Below, in pieces: positions 11,413 to 22,558 of a stretch of 64,000 nucleotides of DNA. This DNA is from Antarcticimicrobium sp040365005 (GTDB lineage Bacteria > Pseudomonadota > Alphaproteobacteria > Rhodobacterales > Rhodobacteraceae). Within the stretch, counting starts at the first letter, position 1, and each line of letters starts with the position of its first letter. The notes under the pieces are model-generated. The model ran no database searches. It was not told where the DNA came from and saw nothing but the letters and a program-made list of their open reading frames with translations. The stretch is taken from positions 73,896-137,895 of the forward strand of contig NZ_BAABWV010000016.1 in NCBI RefSeq assembly GCF_040365005.1. Direction: 5' to 3'. A program made the translations under genes and the position numbers.

Positions 11413-12684
11413 TCAGGCGGCGTCGCTCTCGTCCTGGGCCTCCTGGTCGGTCTCGATGGCGTATTCCTGCGCGAACTCCACCGCCACCGGCGTCGAGGTC
11501 GGATACATCGGCGTGATGGTGCCGTAGTCTTCGACCGGGATCGCCGGACGCTGCGTGGTGCGATAGATGCCATAGCCCATCAGCGTGAACAGCAGCACCG
11601 CCATGAACAGGAAAAAGCCTGCGGGGCCGAATACCCCCTGCCCCATCAGCCAGCCGGTGATCAGCGGGCCGGCAATGGCGCCCAGCCCGTTGATGAACAC
11701 CAGCCCGCCCGAGGCGGCGGCCATGTCGTCGGGTTCCAGGTAATCGTTGGTATAGGCGATCAGCAGCGAATAGAGCGGGTTGGTCATGCCGCCGACGAGA
11801 AAAGCCGAGACCAGCAGCAACCCGTATTGCCCGCCGAACACCATGCCCAACAGCGCGCCGACCCCGCCGCCAGCCGCCACCATCAGGACCAGCGCGCGCC
11901 GATCCATCCGGTCCGACATCCAGCCCAGCGGATATTGCAGAACGACCGCGCCGACGTAAAAAGTGGCGATGAAGCCCGAGATCTGCGGCACGCTCATCCC
12001 GATCTTGGCGCCGTAGACTGCGCTCATCCCGAACTGCGCCGAGAACACCCCACCCATCAGGAACATGCCGACACAGCCAAGCGGAGAGGTTTCCATCAGC
12101 CGTTTCAGGCTCATCGGCTTGGTGGTCTCGAACGCCGGTGTCGGGCTGATCGACAACAGGATCGGCGCGAAGGAAACCGAGATCAGCACCGAAGCCAGCA
12201 CGAAGGTCTCGTATCCCGCCGGGTCGCCCAGCAACATCATCGCCTGGGCGGTCACGACACCGGCCATCTGCACGATCATGTAGAGCGACAGCGCCTTGCC
12301 GCGGTTCTCATTGTCCGAGGCATTGTTGAGCCAGCTTTCGGCGGTGACATAGACGCCCGAGAAACAGAACCCGATGATCACCCGGCCCAGCGCCCAGGCG
12401 ATCGGATCGGCAAAGGCAGGATAGAGGATCATCACCGCCGAAATGAACGAGGCCAGCGCCGCGAACACCCGCACGTGCCCGACCCGCCGGATCATCTCGG
12501 GCGCCAGTTTCGAGCCCCCCAGGAAGCCCAGGAAATAGGCCGACATCACGATCGACATCTGGAAGGTCGAGAATCCCTCGATCTCGCCGCGCACGCCCAG
12601 CAGCGTGCCCTGCAGCCCGTTGCCGACCATCAGCAACCCCATGCCAAGCAGCAGCGCCCAGGCACTCGACAAGACTTGTTTCAT
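11413..12684 (-). CDS. MFS transporter (YcaD-like)
   Basis: A 423-residue major facilitator protein with about 12 hydrophobic segments, beginning LSSAWALLLGMGLLMVGNGLQG. The loop between TM2 and TM3 carries GGSKLAPEMIRRVGHVR, the MFS motif-A region. The closest-looking family is the YcaD-type exporters, but the substrate is unknown. An acidic cytoplasmic tail of about 40 residues follows the last membrane segment. A GGGAGAACCCCG ribosome site precedes the ATG. It stands alone between DUF924 and queA. Confidence 0.85.
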   Translation of the reverse strand: MKQVLSSAWALLLGMGLLMVGNGLQGTLLGVRGEIEGFSTFQMSIVMSAYFLGFLGGSKLAPEMIRRVGHVRVFAALASFISAVMILYPAFADPIAWALGRVIIGFCFSGVYVTAESWLNNASDNENRGKALSLYMIVQMAGVVTAQAMMLLGDPAGYETFVLASVLISVSFAPILLSISPTPAFETTKPMSLKRLMETSPLGCVGMFLMGGVFSAQFGMSAVYGAKIGMSVPQISGFIATFYVGAVVLQYPLGWMSDRMDRRALVLMVAAGGGVGALLGMVFGGQYGLLLVSAFLVGGMTNPLYSLLIAYTNDYLEPDDMAAASGGLVFINGLGAIAGPLITGWLMGQGVFGPAGFFLFMAVLLFTLMGYGIYRTTQRPAIPVEDYGTITPMYPTSTPVAVEFAQEYAIETDQEAQDESDAA

Positions 12685-12861
12685 CGGGGTTCTCCCTGTT
12701 GCACGCGTCGCGGTTTTCCCCAGCTACGGGGGCCATCTGTCTGCGTCCGCCCTGTCCGCGACAAAGGCGATGTCGCATTCGGGCAAAACCGGCCCGCAGG
12801 GCACTGTTTTCCCTCAGGCGTAACGTGCCCGGCCCTTTCCCCGCAACCCTTGTGACCCGGC

Positions 12862-13917
12862 TCAGCCCTGGTCGGGGATCAGCAGCGAGGCATCGCCATA
12901 GGAAAAGAACCGGTAATCCGCCTGCACCGCGTGATCATAGATGCGGCGGATGCGGTCCTGCCCCATCAGGGCCGAGACCAGCATCAGCAGGGTCGATTTC
13001 GGAAGATGGAAATTGGTCATCAGCGCATCGGTCACCCGAAAGGTGAAGCCGGGATAGATGAAGATGTCGGTCTCCCCTTCCCATTGCGCGATCTGCCCGC
13101 CCCGCGCGGCGGTCTCGATCAGCCGCAGCGCGGTGGTGCCGACCGGGATCACCCGGCCGCCTGCGGCGCGGGTGGCGGCGATCTCGGCGGCCGCCTCGGC
13201 GCTGACCTGGCCCCATTCGGCGTGCATCCGGTGCGTGGTCACGTCCTCGACCTTGACCGGAAGGAAGGTTCCGGCGCCGACGTGGAGCGTGACATAGGTG
13301 AAATCGATTCCCTGGTCGCGCAGCAGCGCCAGCAGGTCCGCGTCGAAATGCAGCGAGGCGGTGGGCGCCGCGACGGCGCCCGACCGTTTGGCCCAGACGG
13401 TCTGGTAGTCAGTCTTGTCACGGTCGTCCGCCGGCCGCTTCGCGGCGATATAGGGCGGCAGTGGCATCGCCCCGGCCTCGGCCAGGGCGGCATCGAAATC
13501 CTCGCCCGCGAGGTTGAAGCGCAGCCGTCCCTGCCCGTCCTCAACGCCCTCCAGCGTCGCGCTCAACCCGGAGGAAAAGACGATCTCCTCGCCCGGGCGG
13601 ATCTTTTTCAACGGTTTCAGAAGCGCCGCCCAGCAGCCATCGGCGCGCGGCTCCAGCAGCGTCACCTCGATCCGCGCGCGGGTCTCACCTTGCGGACCGG
13701 AGCGGGCCCGCGTGCCGCTCAGCCGCGCGGGAATCACCCGGGTGTCGTTCAGCACCAGCCGGTCGCCCGGCCTCAGCCAGTCCGGCAGGTCGTGCACATG
13801 GGCGTCGGTGATGGAGTCGCCCCGCGCCACCAGCAGCCGCGCGGAACTGCGCGGGCTGGCCGGGCGCGTGGCGATCAGCCGCTCGGGCAGGTCGAAATCG
13901 AAATCGCTCAGTTTCAT
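12862..13917 (-). CDS. queA: S-adenosylmethionine:tRNA ribosyltransferase-isomerase
   Basis: A 351-residue enzyme that transfers and isomerises the ribosyl group of SAM to make epoxyqueuosine in tRNA wobble positions. It begins MKLSDFDFDLPERLIA, the family N-terminus, and contains VTLHVGAGTFLPVK and the C-terminal FHLPKSTLLMLVSA block. Length matches the family. It lies 41 bases downstream of the large AsmA-like gene on the same strand and may be cotranscribed with it. No other queuosine gene is in the window. Confidence 0.95.
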   Translation of the reverse strand: MKLSDFDFDLPERLIATRPASPRSSARLLVARGDSITDAHVHDLPDWLRPGDRLVLNDTRVIPARLSGTRARSGPQGETRARIEVTLLEPRADGCWAALLKPLKKIRPGEEIVFSSGLSATLEGVEDGQGRLRFNLAGEDFDAALAEAGAMPLPPYIAAKRPADDRDKTDYQTVWAKRSGAVAAPTASLHFDADLLALLRDQGIDFTYVTLHVGAGTFLPVKVEDVTTHRMHAEWGQVSAEAAAEIAATRAAGGRVIPVGTTALRLIETAARGGQIAQWEGETDIFIYPGFTFRVTDALMTNFHLPKSTLLMLVSALMGQDRIRRIYDHAVQADYRFFSYGDASLLIPDQG

Positions 13918-13958
13918 CGGGTCGCGCTATAGGACGGGCGCGGCGGATTGACCATCCG

Positions 13959-16900
13959 TCATCGCCCCCCGGTCCCGTGGATCTGGTCGAAGTGACGGAA
14001 TTTCGGGCGCTCCTCCTCGACGGCCTCCTCCCCCGGCATGGTCGGCGTGGCCCCACGAAAGATCTCGCGGAACAAACCCGGCGCCAGCCCCGACAGCGGG
14101 TTGACCTGGACCTTGGGGGACGAAGCCGGCCCCTTCAGCGTGTAGGAAAACCCGATCATCCCCTCGCCCTTGCGGGTCAGAATGCTGCCCACCACGTTGA
14201 TCAGATAGACCGGGGAGATCACCCCGCGCATGTTCAGCACCCCGGTCTTGAGATTGTGGATCCCGTCCATCGACAGCCCGATCGAGGGGCCGGTGGCGCT
14301 GCTTTCATGCAGGACCAGCCGGTCCGGTTCGAGCCGGAACCGCGCCTCGACCTCGGAAAACTGGATCCCCTGGCCCGACATCTCGTCGATCAGGCCGACC
14401 ACGCTGACCGCGTTCAACAGCGCGGCGATCGCCGGGGCATCCTTGACCCGCGTGTTGGTCACCTTGAGGGTGCCGTCAAACTTGCCATCCCCCTCCACCG
14501 GCAGCAGAGACAACCTGAAGCTGCCGCCGTGGCCCTGGTTCAGGATGCCCGCCGCGCGGAACACGCCACCGGCGTCGTCGGCCTCGACATGGAACGCGCT
14601 GCGCCCGTCTTTCGGCTCGACACGACCGCGCACCGGGGCCTGTCCGTTCAGCACGCCGGTAAAGGTGCCGCGCAGCCCGTCGTAGGTGGTGAAATCACCC
14701 TTGAAATCATTCAGGGCGATCCCTTCGGAGATCTGCAGCCGGTCCAACCGCACCTGCAGCGCGCCGCCCCCGTCACCGCCCCCGCCCAGCGGGGCGCGGC
14801 GCAGGTCGAGCGTGCCGGTCAGGATGCGCACGTCCGGCGGCGCCGTACCCCGGCCGATCAGTTCCACGCCGGCCTCGAGCCAGTTGCCCAGCCGCAGGGA
14901 ACTGAGCAGCGCGCGGTCCAGCCCACCCTCCTTGCGGCTGACCACGCTGCCGGTCGCGGTCAGCCCGGCGGCCTGAACCGCCAGGCGCTCGATCCGGGCC
15001 ACGTCGCCCAGCGTCCCGGCCAGGTCGAGCATGCCGGTGTCCGCCTCGCGCTTGCGCCAGCCCAGCGTCGGGATTGACAACCCGACACCCTGGAGGTCCG
15101 ACGTGAGGTGCAGCGCCGGCGGTTCACCTTGGGCGATATCCAGCGTGAAGGTCCCGGTGCCCTGACCGCTGACGCTCCCCTCGGGCAGGCCGATGGAAAA
15201 GGTGTCGATCAGGGTTTGCGACAGCTCCACCTGTCCGCGCAACTGGCTGCCGCGCCTGGCCTCGGCCCCGATCGGCTGGGTCCAGTTCACCGCCACCGGC
15301 AGGTCCCCGACCCGGGCGGTGCCCTCGATCTCGACCCGGTTCTGGTCGGCCTCCAGCCGCAGCGCGGTCGCCGACAGCTTTTGCCCCGGCACCAGCACCT
15401 CGCTTTTCACGTCGTTCAGCGCGCCGGTAAGGTGAAAGGCGATGTCCTGAAAGGGCACACCCTTCTTGAGCGGCATCGACAAGGTCCCTTCGATCCGCGC
15501 CTGCCCCTGCGCCAGGTCGACCGGCAATTTGGTGTCGCGCAGAACGTGCAACGGCGGCCCGTCCAGAAGCGACATCACCGCCGTGACCGGCCCGGCGGTG
15601 CGCACCCGGACCAGCGCCGGCGCCGGCTTGAGCGTGATGTCGGGAATGATGAACGAGGTGCCCGCCGCCTGCAGCGCGCCGCCCTGCAGAGCGGCCACGG
15701 TCCCGCCCGCCGCCGTGGCCACCAGCCGCCCCCGGTCCAGCGAGACGGTGCCGTCGGCCCCGGTCACCGGCGGCAGGAACCGGTTGAAGCGGATGCTGGC
15801 CTCCTCGAAATCGAAACCGGCATAGATGTCGGGCTTGGCGCCCGCGTTCAGCCGCAGCGCCAGGTCGATGTTGTGCAGGCTTCCGGCCAGGACGTTCTCC
15901 TTGACCCAGGTCCGCGGCTTTTCCGCCACTGTGGCGGGCCAAAGCTCCAACAGCCGCTCGGGGCTGATCCGATCCCGTCGCCCGTCGAGGGCCAGGCGCC
16001 AACCGGTCTCGCCGGCACTCAGGTCGCCCGACAGGTCGATCCCGTCGCCCTTATCGGCCAGGTGCATCTGACCCAGGGTCAACCGGAAGGGTGCCAGTTC
16101 CATCCGGAAATCCGCCGTGCCTCCGGCGATCTGCAGCGGCTCGGGGTAAAGCCCGGCCGGGTTCAACGCGATCTTGTTGAAGCTGAACTGCCCGACCAGA
16201 TCGGTCAGCTTGCCGTCCTCGATCCCGCCGAGATAGGCGCGCCCCTCGCCATGGCCCGAGCCCCAGGCGCTGTCGACCGACAACTCGTCAAAGGTCAGGG
16301 TCTGTTCGGACGGATCATAGGTGAAATAGCTGCGCGCGCCACTGAACGGGATCGGGCGCGTCGCCTCGGTCGGCTGCACCGCGCCGGCGCCGATATGCAG
16401 CGTGGCCGAGAGCGGCCCGAAGGCGCCGTCCTCGTCAACGCTGCCGCGCAACGCGCCCGAGATCGGCGCCCGCAGCACGTCGAGCCAGCTCAGCGCCACC
16501 GCCTGCGCGGCGATGTCCCCTGCCGCGATGTCCTGCACCGAGGCGCCGAACTCGGCCCCGGTCCCGCTGATCCGGCTGGCATAGTTCAACTCGACCGAAC
16601 TGGCGAAATCGCGACCGCTGAGCACGGCGAACCCGGCCCCGACCTGCAGGTCGTCGCCGTTCCGGGTCAGCCGCACCTGGCCGCCGTCGAGGGTCCAGGC
16701 CTTGCCGCTGCGACCATCCTCGTAGCGCAGGGTCACCGCGTCGACATCCACCGCGACCAGCGCCGCGAGCTGCGGACGCAGCAGGATATGCTCGGCCTCG
16801 TCCAGCAGTTGCGGCACCCCCGCCGCCTCGCCCACTGGCGCGGCGGTCTCGTCCAGCATCAGCGACACCGCGCCGTCGCGGTCGCGGCGCAGGGTGGCGA

Positions 16901-17297
16901 ACAGACCGCTCAGCGCGATCCGCTTCGGCTGCAGCTTGCCCTGCAGCAGCGGGCGCAGGGCAAGGCCCGCCTCGGCGTCCGACAACCGCGCCAGGATGCG
17001 CCCGTCCGGGTCGGACAGGACCACGTCCCGCAGGTGCAGCCGCGCGTGCAACCCCTTGCGGATCACCAGGTCGATGTCGCCAAAGGATATCTGAAGCCCG
17101 TCCAGCCCCCGTTCGATCCGCTCCTCGACCCGGACGAGCAGCCATTCCGGCGGGCTGAGGCGCCGGTTGACGATGATGATCAGTGTCACCGAGGCCAGGA
17201 TCACGGCGATCATGGTGAACCGGAATCCCCAAACACCCGTGTGGCGCAGGGCCCGGCCGGCGAGGCGCCGGCGCTGGCGCGGTTCAGCCCTTGTCAT
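13959..17297 (-). CDS. AsmA/YhdP-like envelope protein (DUF3971, AsmA_2)
   Basis: A 1112-residue protein with one N-terminal membrane anchor (about residues 26-46) and a long periplasmic body rich in beta strands. The C-terminal part has the AsmA-like pattern GVLNMRGVISPVYLINVVGS, ending with FSYTLKGPASSPKVQVNPLS. Homologues (YhdP, TamB, AsmA) are bridge-like proteins moving phospholipids toward the outer membrane; that role is family knowledge, not shown here. It is divergent from the Bcp peroxiredoxin with about 110 bases between them. Confidence 0.85.
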   Translation of the reverse strand: MTRAEPRQRRRLAGRALRHTGVWGFRFTMIAVILASVTLIIIVNRRLSPPEWLLVRVEERIERGLDGLQISFGDIDLVIRKGLHARLHLRDVVLSDPDGRILARLSDAEAGLALRPLLQGKLQPKRIALSGLFATLRRDRDGAVSLMLDETAAPVGEAAGVPQLLDEAEHILLRPQLAALVAVDVDAVTLRYEDGRSGKAWTLDGGQVRLTRNGDDLQVGAGFAVLSGRDFASSVELNYASRISGTGAEFGASVQDIAAGDIAAQAVALSWLDVLRAPISGALRGSVDEDGAFGPLSATLHIGAGAVQPTEATRPIPFSGARSYFTYDPSEQTLTFDELSVDSAWGSGHGEGRAYLGGIEDGKLTDLVGQFSFNKIALNPAGLYPEPLQIAGGTADFRMELAPFRLTLGQMHLADKGDGIDLSGDLSAGETGWRLALDGRRDRISPERLLELWPATVAEKPRTWVKENVLAGSLHNIDLALRLNAGAKPDIYAGFDFEEASIRFNRFLPPVTGADGTVSLDRGRLVATAAGGTVAALQGGALQAAGTSFIIPDITLKPAPALVRVRTAGPVTAVMSLLDGPPLHVLRDTKLPVDLAQGQARIEGTLSMPLKKGVPFQDIAFHLTGALNDVKSEVLVPGQKLSATALRLEADQNRVEIEGTARVGDLPVAVNWTQPIGAEARRGSQLRGQVELSQTLIDTFSIGLPEGSVSGQGTGTFTLDIAQGEPPALHLTSDLQGVGLSIPTLGWRKREADTGMLDLAGTLGDVARIERLAVQAAGLTATGSVVSRKEGGLDRALLSSLRLGNWLEAGVELIGRGTAPPDVRILTGTLDLRRAPLGGGGDGGGALQVRLDRLQISEGIALNDFKGDFTTYDGLRGTFTGVLNGQAPVRGRVEPKDGRSAFHVEADDAGGVFRAAGILNQGHGGSFRLSLLPVEGDGKFDGTLKVTNTRVKDAPAIAALLNAVSVVGLIDEMSGQGIQFSEVEARFRLEPDRLVLHESSATGPSIGLSMDGIHNLKTGVLNMRGVISPVYLINVVGSILTRKGEGMIGFSYTLKGPASSPKVQVNPLSGLAPGLFREIFRGATPTMPGEEAVEEERPKFRHFDQIHGTGGR

Positions 17298-17408
17298 GGG
17301 CTTCTACTGGGGTCCAGCCCCGCGGGAGCGGACGGGCACCGCTTTCCGGTTGCCGGCGGCGCGCTAATATGGAACCCATCTGTTCAGTCATGTCAGCGGA
17401 GTCACCCG

Positions 17409-17870
17409 ATGCCCGATATTTCCGATACCGCCCCCGATTTCACCCTGCCCCGCGATGGCGGCGGCCAGGTCAGCCTGTCGGCGCTGCGCGGTCGTACCGT
17501 TGTTCTGTTTTTCTATCCGCGCGATGATACCCCGGGCTGCACCAAGGAATCCATCGGCTTTTCCGGGGCCTTGCAGGCTTTTGCCGATGCCGGCGCCGAG
17601 GTCTTCGGCATTTCGCGCGACACGGTCGCCAAGCATGACAAGTTCATCGCCAAGCATGATCTGACCGTGCCACTGCTGTCGGACGCCGAGGGCGAGGTCT
17701 GCGAAGCCTATGGCGTCTGGGTCGAAAAGAACATGTACGGCAAGAAATCCATGGGCATCGAGCGCGCCACCTACCTGATCGACGCCGAGGGCAAAATCGC
17801 CCGGATCTGGCGCAAGGTGAAGGTGCCCGGCCACGTCGATGAGGTGCTCGAGGCGGTCCGGGCGCTGTAG
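17409..17870 (+). CDS. bcp: Peroxiredoxin, Bcp subfamily (thiol peroxidase)
   Basis: A 153-residue thioredoxin-fold peroxidase that reduces H2O2 and organic peroxides. The peroxidatic Cys44 is in YPRDDTPGCTKE. The Cys five residues later, used as resolving Cys in E. coli Bcp, is a Gly here; the only other Cys is in GEVCEAYG (about residue 99), so the recycling mechanism is either that Cys or a 1-Cys type. Start chosen at the ATG opening the conserved N-terminus; the frame is open far upstream but that part is antisense to the AsmA-like gene. Confidence 0.92.
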   Translation: MPDISDTAPDFTLPRDGGGQVSLSALRGRTVVLFFYPRDDTPGCTKESIGFSGALQAFADAGAEVFGISRDTVAKHDKFIAKHDLTVPLLSDAEGEVCEAYGVWVEKNMYGKKSMGIERATYLIDAEGKIARIWRKVKVPGHVDEVLEAVRAL

Positions 17871-17931
17871 GACGCGCCGCGCCTTTCGTACTTTTTTCCT
17901 GCCGATCCGTACAATACCCCGGTGCCCCCGC

Positions 17932-18765
17932 ATGACCGCCGATCTCACCCTTGCCCAACGCGCCGAAGAGGTGCTGCGTACCGCCGACGGGCGCGCAAAG
18001 ACCGCGCTGTCGCATGCCCATGCGGCGGCCTGGTTCGCCGCGCGCGCCGAGGGGGCAGAGCCGATGCCCGTGGGCACCGCCAGCCCGCCGCTGCATCCAG
18101 CACGACCGGCCCGGCCCGAGTTGCTGTCGCCGCGCGAGGTGCCCAAGCGCAAGCCGGGCTCGCCCGCCGGGCGGATCGCGCTGCTGCATGCGGTGGCCCA
18201 TATCGAGTTGAATGCCGTCGACCTGCATTGGGATCTCATCGCGCGGTTCAGCCATGTGCCGTTTCCGATGGGGTTCTATGACGATTGGGTCAAGGCGGCC
18301 GACGAGGAGAGCAAGCATTTCAACCTGGTCTGCGACTGCCTGGAAGAGCTGGGCAGCCATTACGGCGCCCTGCCTGCCCATGCCGGCATGTGGCGCGCCG
18401 CCGAGGACACCGCGGGCGATCTCATGGGGCGCCTCGCGGTGGTGCCGATGGTGCTGGAGGCGCGCGGGCTGGACGTGACGCCGAGCATGATCGGGATCTT
18501 TCGCAAGGCCGGCGTCGATCACGCCGTCGCCGCGCTGGAAACCATCTATGCCGAGGAGGTGGGCCATGTCGCCTATGGCTCGAAATGGTTCCATTTCCTC
18601 TGCGGGCGCGAAAATGCCGATCCGAAAGAGGTGTTTCACGCGCTGGTGCGGACATATTTCCACGGCGCGCTGAAGCCCCCCTTCAACGAGGAAAAGCGCG
18701 CCGAGGCCGGCCTGCCGCCGGATTTCTACTGGCCGCTGGCCGACGAAATCCCCCCGCGTGGGTAA
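17932..18765 (+). CDS. DUF455 family protein (ferritin-like fold)
   Basis: A 277-residue protein with the DUF455 pattern. Metal-site-like helices read HAVAHIELNAVDLHWD, ADEESKHF and TIYAEEVGHVAYG, giving the paired E..H motifs of ferritin-like di-iron proteins (MiaE-like). The function is unknown; a di-iron oxygenase is a reasonable guess. It follows bcp by 61 bases on the same strand and may share its transcript. Start chosen at the ATG before TADLTLAQRAEEVL because upstream codons belong to the bcp tail region. Confidence 0.85.
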   Translation: MTADLTLAQRAEEVLRTADGRAKTALSHAHAAAWFAARAEGAEPMPVGTASPPLHPARPARPELLSPREVPKRKPGSPAGRIALLHAVAHIELNAVDLHWDLIARFSHVPFPMGFYDDWVKAADEESKHFNLVCDCLEELGSHYGALPAHAGMWRAAEDTAGDLMGRLAVVPMVLEARGLDVTPSMIGIFRKAGVDHAVAALETIYAEEVGHVAYGSKWFHFLCGRENADPKEVFHALVRTYFHGALKPPFNEEKRAEAGLPPDFYWPLADEIPPRG

Positions 18766-18795
18766 GCAAGAGCGGGTAACAAACTGACGAAACTC

Positions 18796-18809
18796 GGCAA
18801 TTTATTGCC
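18796..18809. promoter_or_regulatory. Palindrome GGCAAT-TT-ATTGCC upstream of the M23 gene
   Basis: Perfect 6-bp arms around TT in the 183-base gap after the DUF455 gene, about 140 bases before the M23 start. It could be an operator for the peptidase-bactofilin pair or a chance palindrome. Confidence 0.3.
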
Positions 18810-18948
18810 TAAACTCCCCAGTTCGGCGCAGAAACGCCGCAGAAGAGGTCAACAAACTTGCCCCATTGTCGCCGGGCGTTTAAGCCAATGGCCGAAGGCC
18901 CGACCGAGCAGTAACGCCGGGTCCGGGGGATGGGACAAGGACGACGGC

Positions 18949-20263
<1,315 letters not shown>

Positions 20264-20274
<11 letters not shown>

Positions 20275-20788
20275 GAGCAAAATCAACGAGCCCGGCTCCA
20301 AGACCCCGGATACCGCCGCCCCCTCTGCCCAACCGACGGCCACCGCCGCCCCGGCCGCGAGCGACTACAAGTCGAGCACGCCCAAGGCCAAGCCGCCGGC
20401 ATCGGTGCTGTCCTCGGACCTGCACATCACCGGCAACCTCAAGACCACCGGCGATATTCAGGTCGAAGGCACCGTCGAGGGCGACATCCGCGCCCACCTG
20501 CTGACCGTGGGCGAAACCGCCACCATCAAGGGCGAGGTTTCCGCCGATGACGTGGTGATCAACGGTCGCATCGTCGGTCGCGTGCGCGGGCTGAAAGTGC
20601 GCCTGACCTCGACTGCCCGGGTCGAGGGTGACATCATCCACAAGACCATCGCGATCGAGAGCGGCGCGCATTTCGAAGGCTCGGTGCAGCGTCAGGACGA
20701 TCCGCTGAACCCCGGCCGCGGCGCCCCCAAGGGTGGCCAGCAGCCCGCCGCCGCAGCACAGCCCAAGGCCGAGGCCGGCAGCAAGTAA
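20264..20788 (+). CDS. Bactofilin (polymer-forming cytoskeletal protein)
   Basis: A 174-residue bactofilin: Pro/Ala/Thr-rich N-terminal tail (1-48), a right-handed beta-helix core of short repeats (about 50-140, such as LHITGNLKTTGDIQVEGTVE), and a disordered C-terminus. Bactofilins form nucleotide-independent filaments that position cell-wall enzymes. Overlap of 11 bases with the M23 peptidase gene implies translational coupling; a BacA-LmdC pairing of this type is described in stalked alphaproteobacteria. The ATG begins within the last codons of the peptidase gene. Confidence 0.92.
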
Positions 20789-20816
20789 GCCGCCCGCCCC
20801 TGTTCACTACAGATCC

Positions 20817-20845
20817 GGCGTCGCAGATCCCTGCGGCGCCTTTTT
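20817..20845 (+). terminator. Rho-independent terminator after bactofilin
   Basis: Ten-pair stem GGCGTCGCAG / CTGCGGCGCC (one G-U pair), loop ATCC, then TTTTT. It lies between the bactofilin stop and the convergent DUF3179 gene. Confidence 0.85.
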
Positions 20846-20861
20846 CGTCTGCCCCGGCCAG

Positions 20862-21845
20862 TTAATCCGTCACACCGTCCAGCATCCAGCGCCCCTCGGG
20901 CCAGAAGGCATGGAAGGCGAAGGCGAACATCAGGTCATGGGACAAGTCCCGGCCGGCGCCGTCGCGCACCCGGATCATCCCAACCTCGCGTCCCTTGGCG
21001 ATCTGCCCGCTATCCAGCGCCGAGGCGAGCCCGGCGCGCCAGCTCAGGGTGATGCCGTCCTCGGATATCTCGCCCGCCGCGCGCAGCCGCGCCAGCGGCC
21101 AGGCCCGGTCCCCGACCCGCACCACCCGCGCCAGCGGCTCGATGCCGTGCGGCGGGCGCTCGCCCGAGTAGAGGAACGGCCAGGCCGAGCGGTCATAGCC
21201 CTGATAGGGGTTGCGGCCATAGGCGCGCGGAAACGCCGGTTCCTCCATCACCAGCCCGTCGGGGTTGCGGGCGCGAAACACCGCCCAGCTTTCGACCCAG
21301 CTTGGCAGGGTTTCGAGCCGGGTGCCGGTCAGCGCGCCGACGATCGCCTCGCCGCGCGCCTGTTGCCACCAGCTCTCGGTCTGGCGGTCGTACATCACCA
21401 TGTCGGAATGGCGCAGCTTGCCCGAGACGCCGAAGACCAGCGTGCCCTGCGCGGTGCGCCGGTCAAAGGTGATGGCCGAGTTGCACAGGGGGCAAAAGGT
21501 GACCGCGACCGGAACGCCGCCGATGCGGTCGTTGACGATCTCGTGCCAGGTCAGATAGCGCAGCGGATAGGCGCGCGGCGGGCTGCCGTCCAGCTCCAGC
21601 GCGATCACGGGCTCGCGCGCGGCCAGCCGGGTTTCCGAGGTCACCGGCCAGAACGCGGGATCGCTCAGCGCCGGGATGCCGTCGCGGGGCGGACCGCCCG
21701 AGCGGATCTCGTCCCAGTCGGTCAGGCTGGTGGTGGTGAAATCCGTGCGCGGCCATTCCGCCGCCCAGCGGGCCGGATCGGATAGGGCGCCAGTGGTGCT
21801 GGCGAAGGTCAGCCACAGGGCGGCCAGGATGAAACGGAGCGGCAT
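20862..21845 (-). CDS. DUF3179 domain-containing secreted protein
   Basis: A 327-residue protein with an N-terminal signal peptide (hydrophobic core about 5-18, then ALS) and a DUF3179 domain. The domain is recognised by YPLRYLTWHEIVND and the strongly conserved VTFCPLCNSAITFDR, whose Cys pair may bind metal. Function unknown; the protein should be periplasmic. It converges on the bactofilin terminator and is about 155 bases from the next minus-strand gene upstream. Start codon is the ATG of the signal peptide. Confidence 0.85.
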   Translation of the reverse strand: MPLRFILAALWLTFASTTGALSDPARWAAEWPRTDFTTTSLTDWDEIRSGGPPRDGIPALSDPAFWPVTSETRLAAREPVIALELDGSPPRAYPLRYLTWHEIVNDRIGGVPVAVTFCPLCNSAITFDRRTAQGTLVFGVSGKLRHSDMVMYDRQTESWWQQARGEAIVGALTGTRLETLPSWVESWAVFRARNPDGLVMEEPAFPRAYGRNPYQGYDRSAWPFLYSGERPPHGIEPLARVVRVGDRAWPLARLRAAGEISEDGITLSWRAGLASALDSGQIAKGREVGMIRVRDGAGRDLSHDLMFAFAFHAFWPEGRWMLDGVTD

Positions 21846-22000
21846 GGCGATCCCTCCCTCATCCGAGCAGTCTGCGCGTCACGCCGCCCCGGGTCCAGCC
21901 GCCGCACGCGGATGTGAACGGGGTGTGAACATGCGCGCGCCCGCCGGGATGTCCGGCGGGCGCGGTCGTCATGGTCATGTTTGCGGATCGGCGCGCGGGT

Positions 22001-22558
22001 CTAGTCGCGCACGGTCACCGATTTCATCACGTCGGGCTGGCCGATCACGGCGCCGTTCGGCCCGTCGCCGCGCTTGATGGCGTCGACCACATCCATGCCC
22101 TCGGTCACGCGACCCACCACGGTGTATTGACCGTTCAGGAACGGACCGGGCGCGAACATGATGAAGAACTGCGAATTGGCGCTGTCGGGATTCTGCGACC
22201 GCGCCATGCCGACGACACCCCGCTCGAAGGGCACATCGGAGAACTCGGCCTTGAGGTCGGGCCGTTCCGAGCCGCCCATGCCGGCGCGGCGCATGTCGCC
22301 GCCCAGCTTGCCGAACTGCACGTCGCCGGTCTGCGCCATGAAGCCGTCGATCACCCGGTGAAACACGACACCATCATAGGCGCCTTCCTTGGCCAGCGCG
22401 GTGATCTGGGCCACGTGGTTTGGCGCCACGTCGTCGGCCAGGTCGATGACGATGGTGCCATTGGCGCCCTCGCCCGCGACCTCGATGGCCAGCTCGGTGG
22501 CCAGCGCGGGGCCCGCCAGCAGCGCGGCCAGCGCCGCGCCGAGTGCCAGTTTACGCAT
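22001..22558 (-). CDS. Peptidyl-prolyl cis-trans isomerase, periplasmic cyclophilin
   Basis: A 185-residue cyclophilin with a signal peptide (residues 1-20, ending ALA). Catalytic-core motifs VFHRVIDGFMAQTGDV, NSQFFIMF and the YTVVGRV segment are present, so it should isomerise Xaa-Pro bonds in the periplasm. The start overlaps the end of a second cyclophilin gene by 8 bases, so the two are cotranscribed and translationally coupled. The exported/cytoplasmic pair is the PpiA/PpiB arrangement, here in tandem. Confidence 0.9.
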   Translation of the reverse strand: MRKLALGAALAALLAGPALATELAIEVAGEGANGTIVIDLADDVAPNHVAQITALAKEGAYDGVVFHRVIDGFMAQTGDVQFGKLGGDMRRAGMGGSERPDLKAEFSDVPFERGVVGMARSQNPDSANSQFFIMFAPGPFLNGQYTVVGRVTEGMDVVDAIKRGDGPNGAVIGQPDVMKSVTVRD

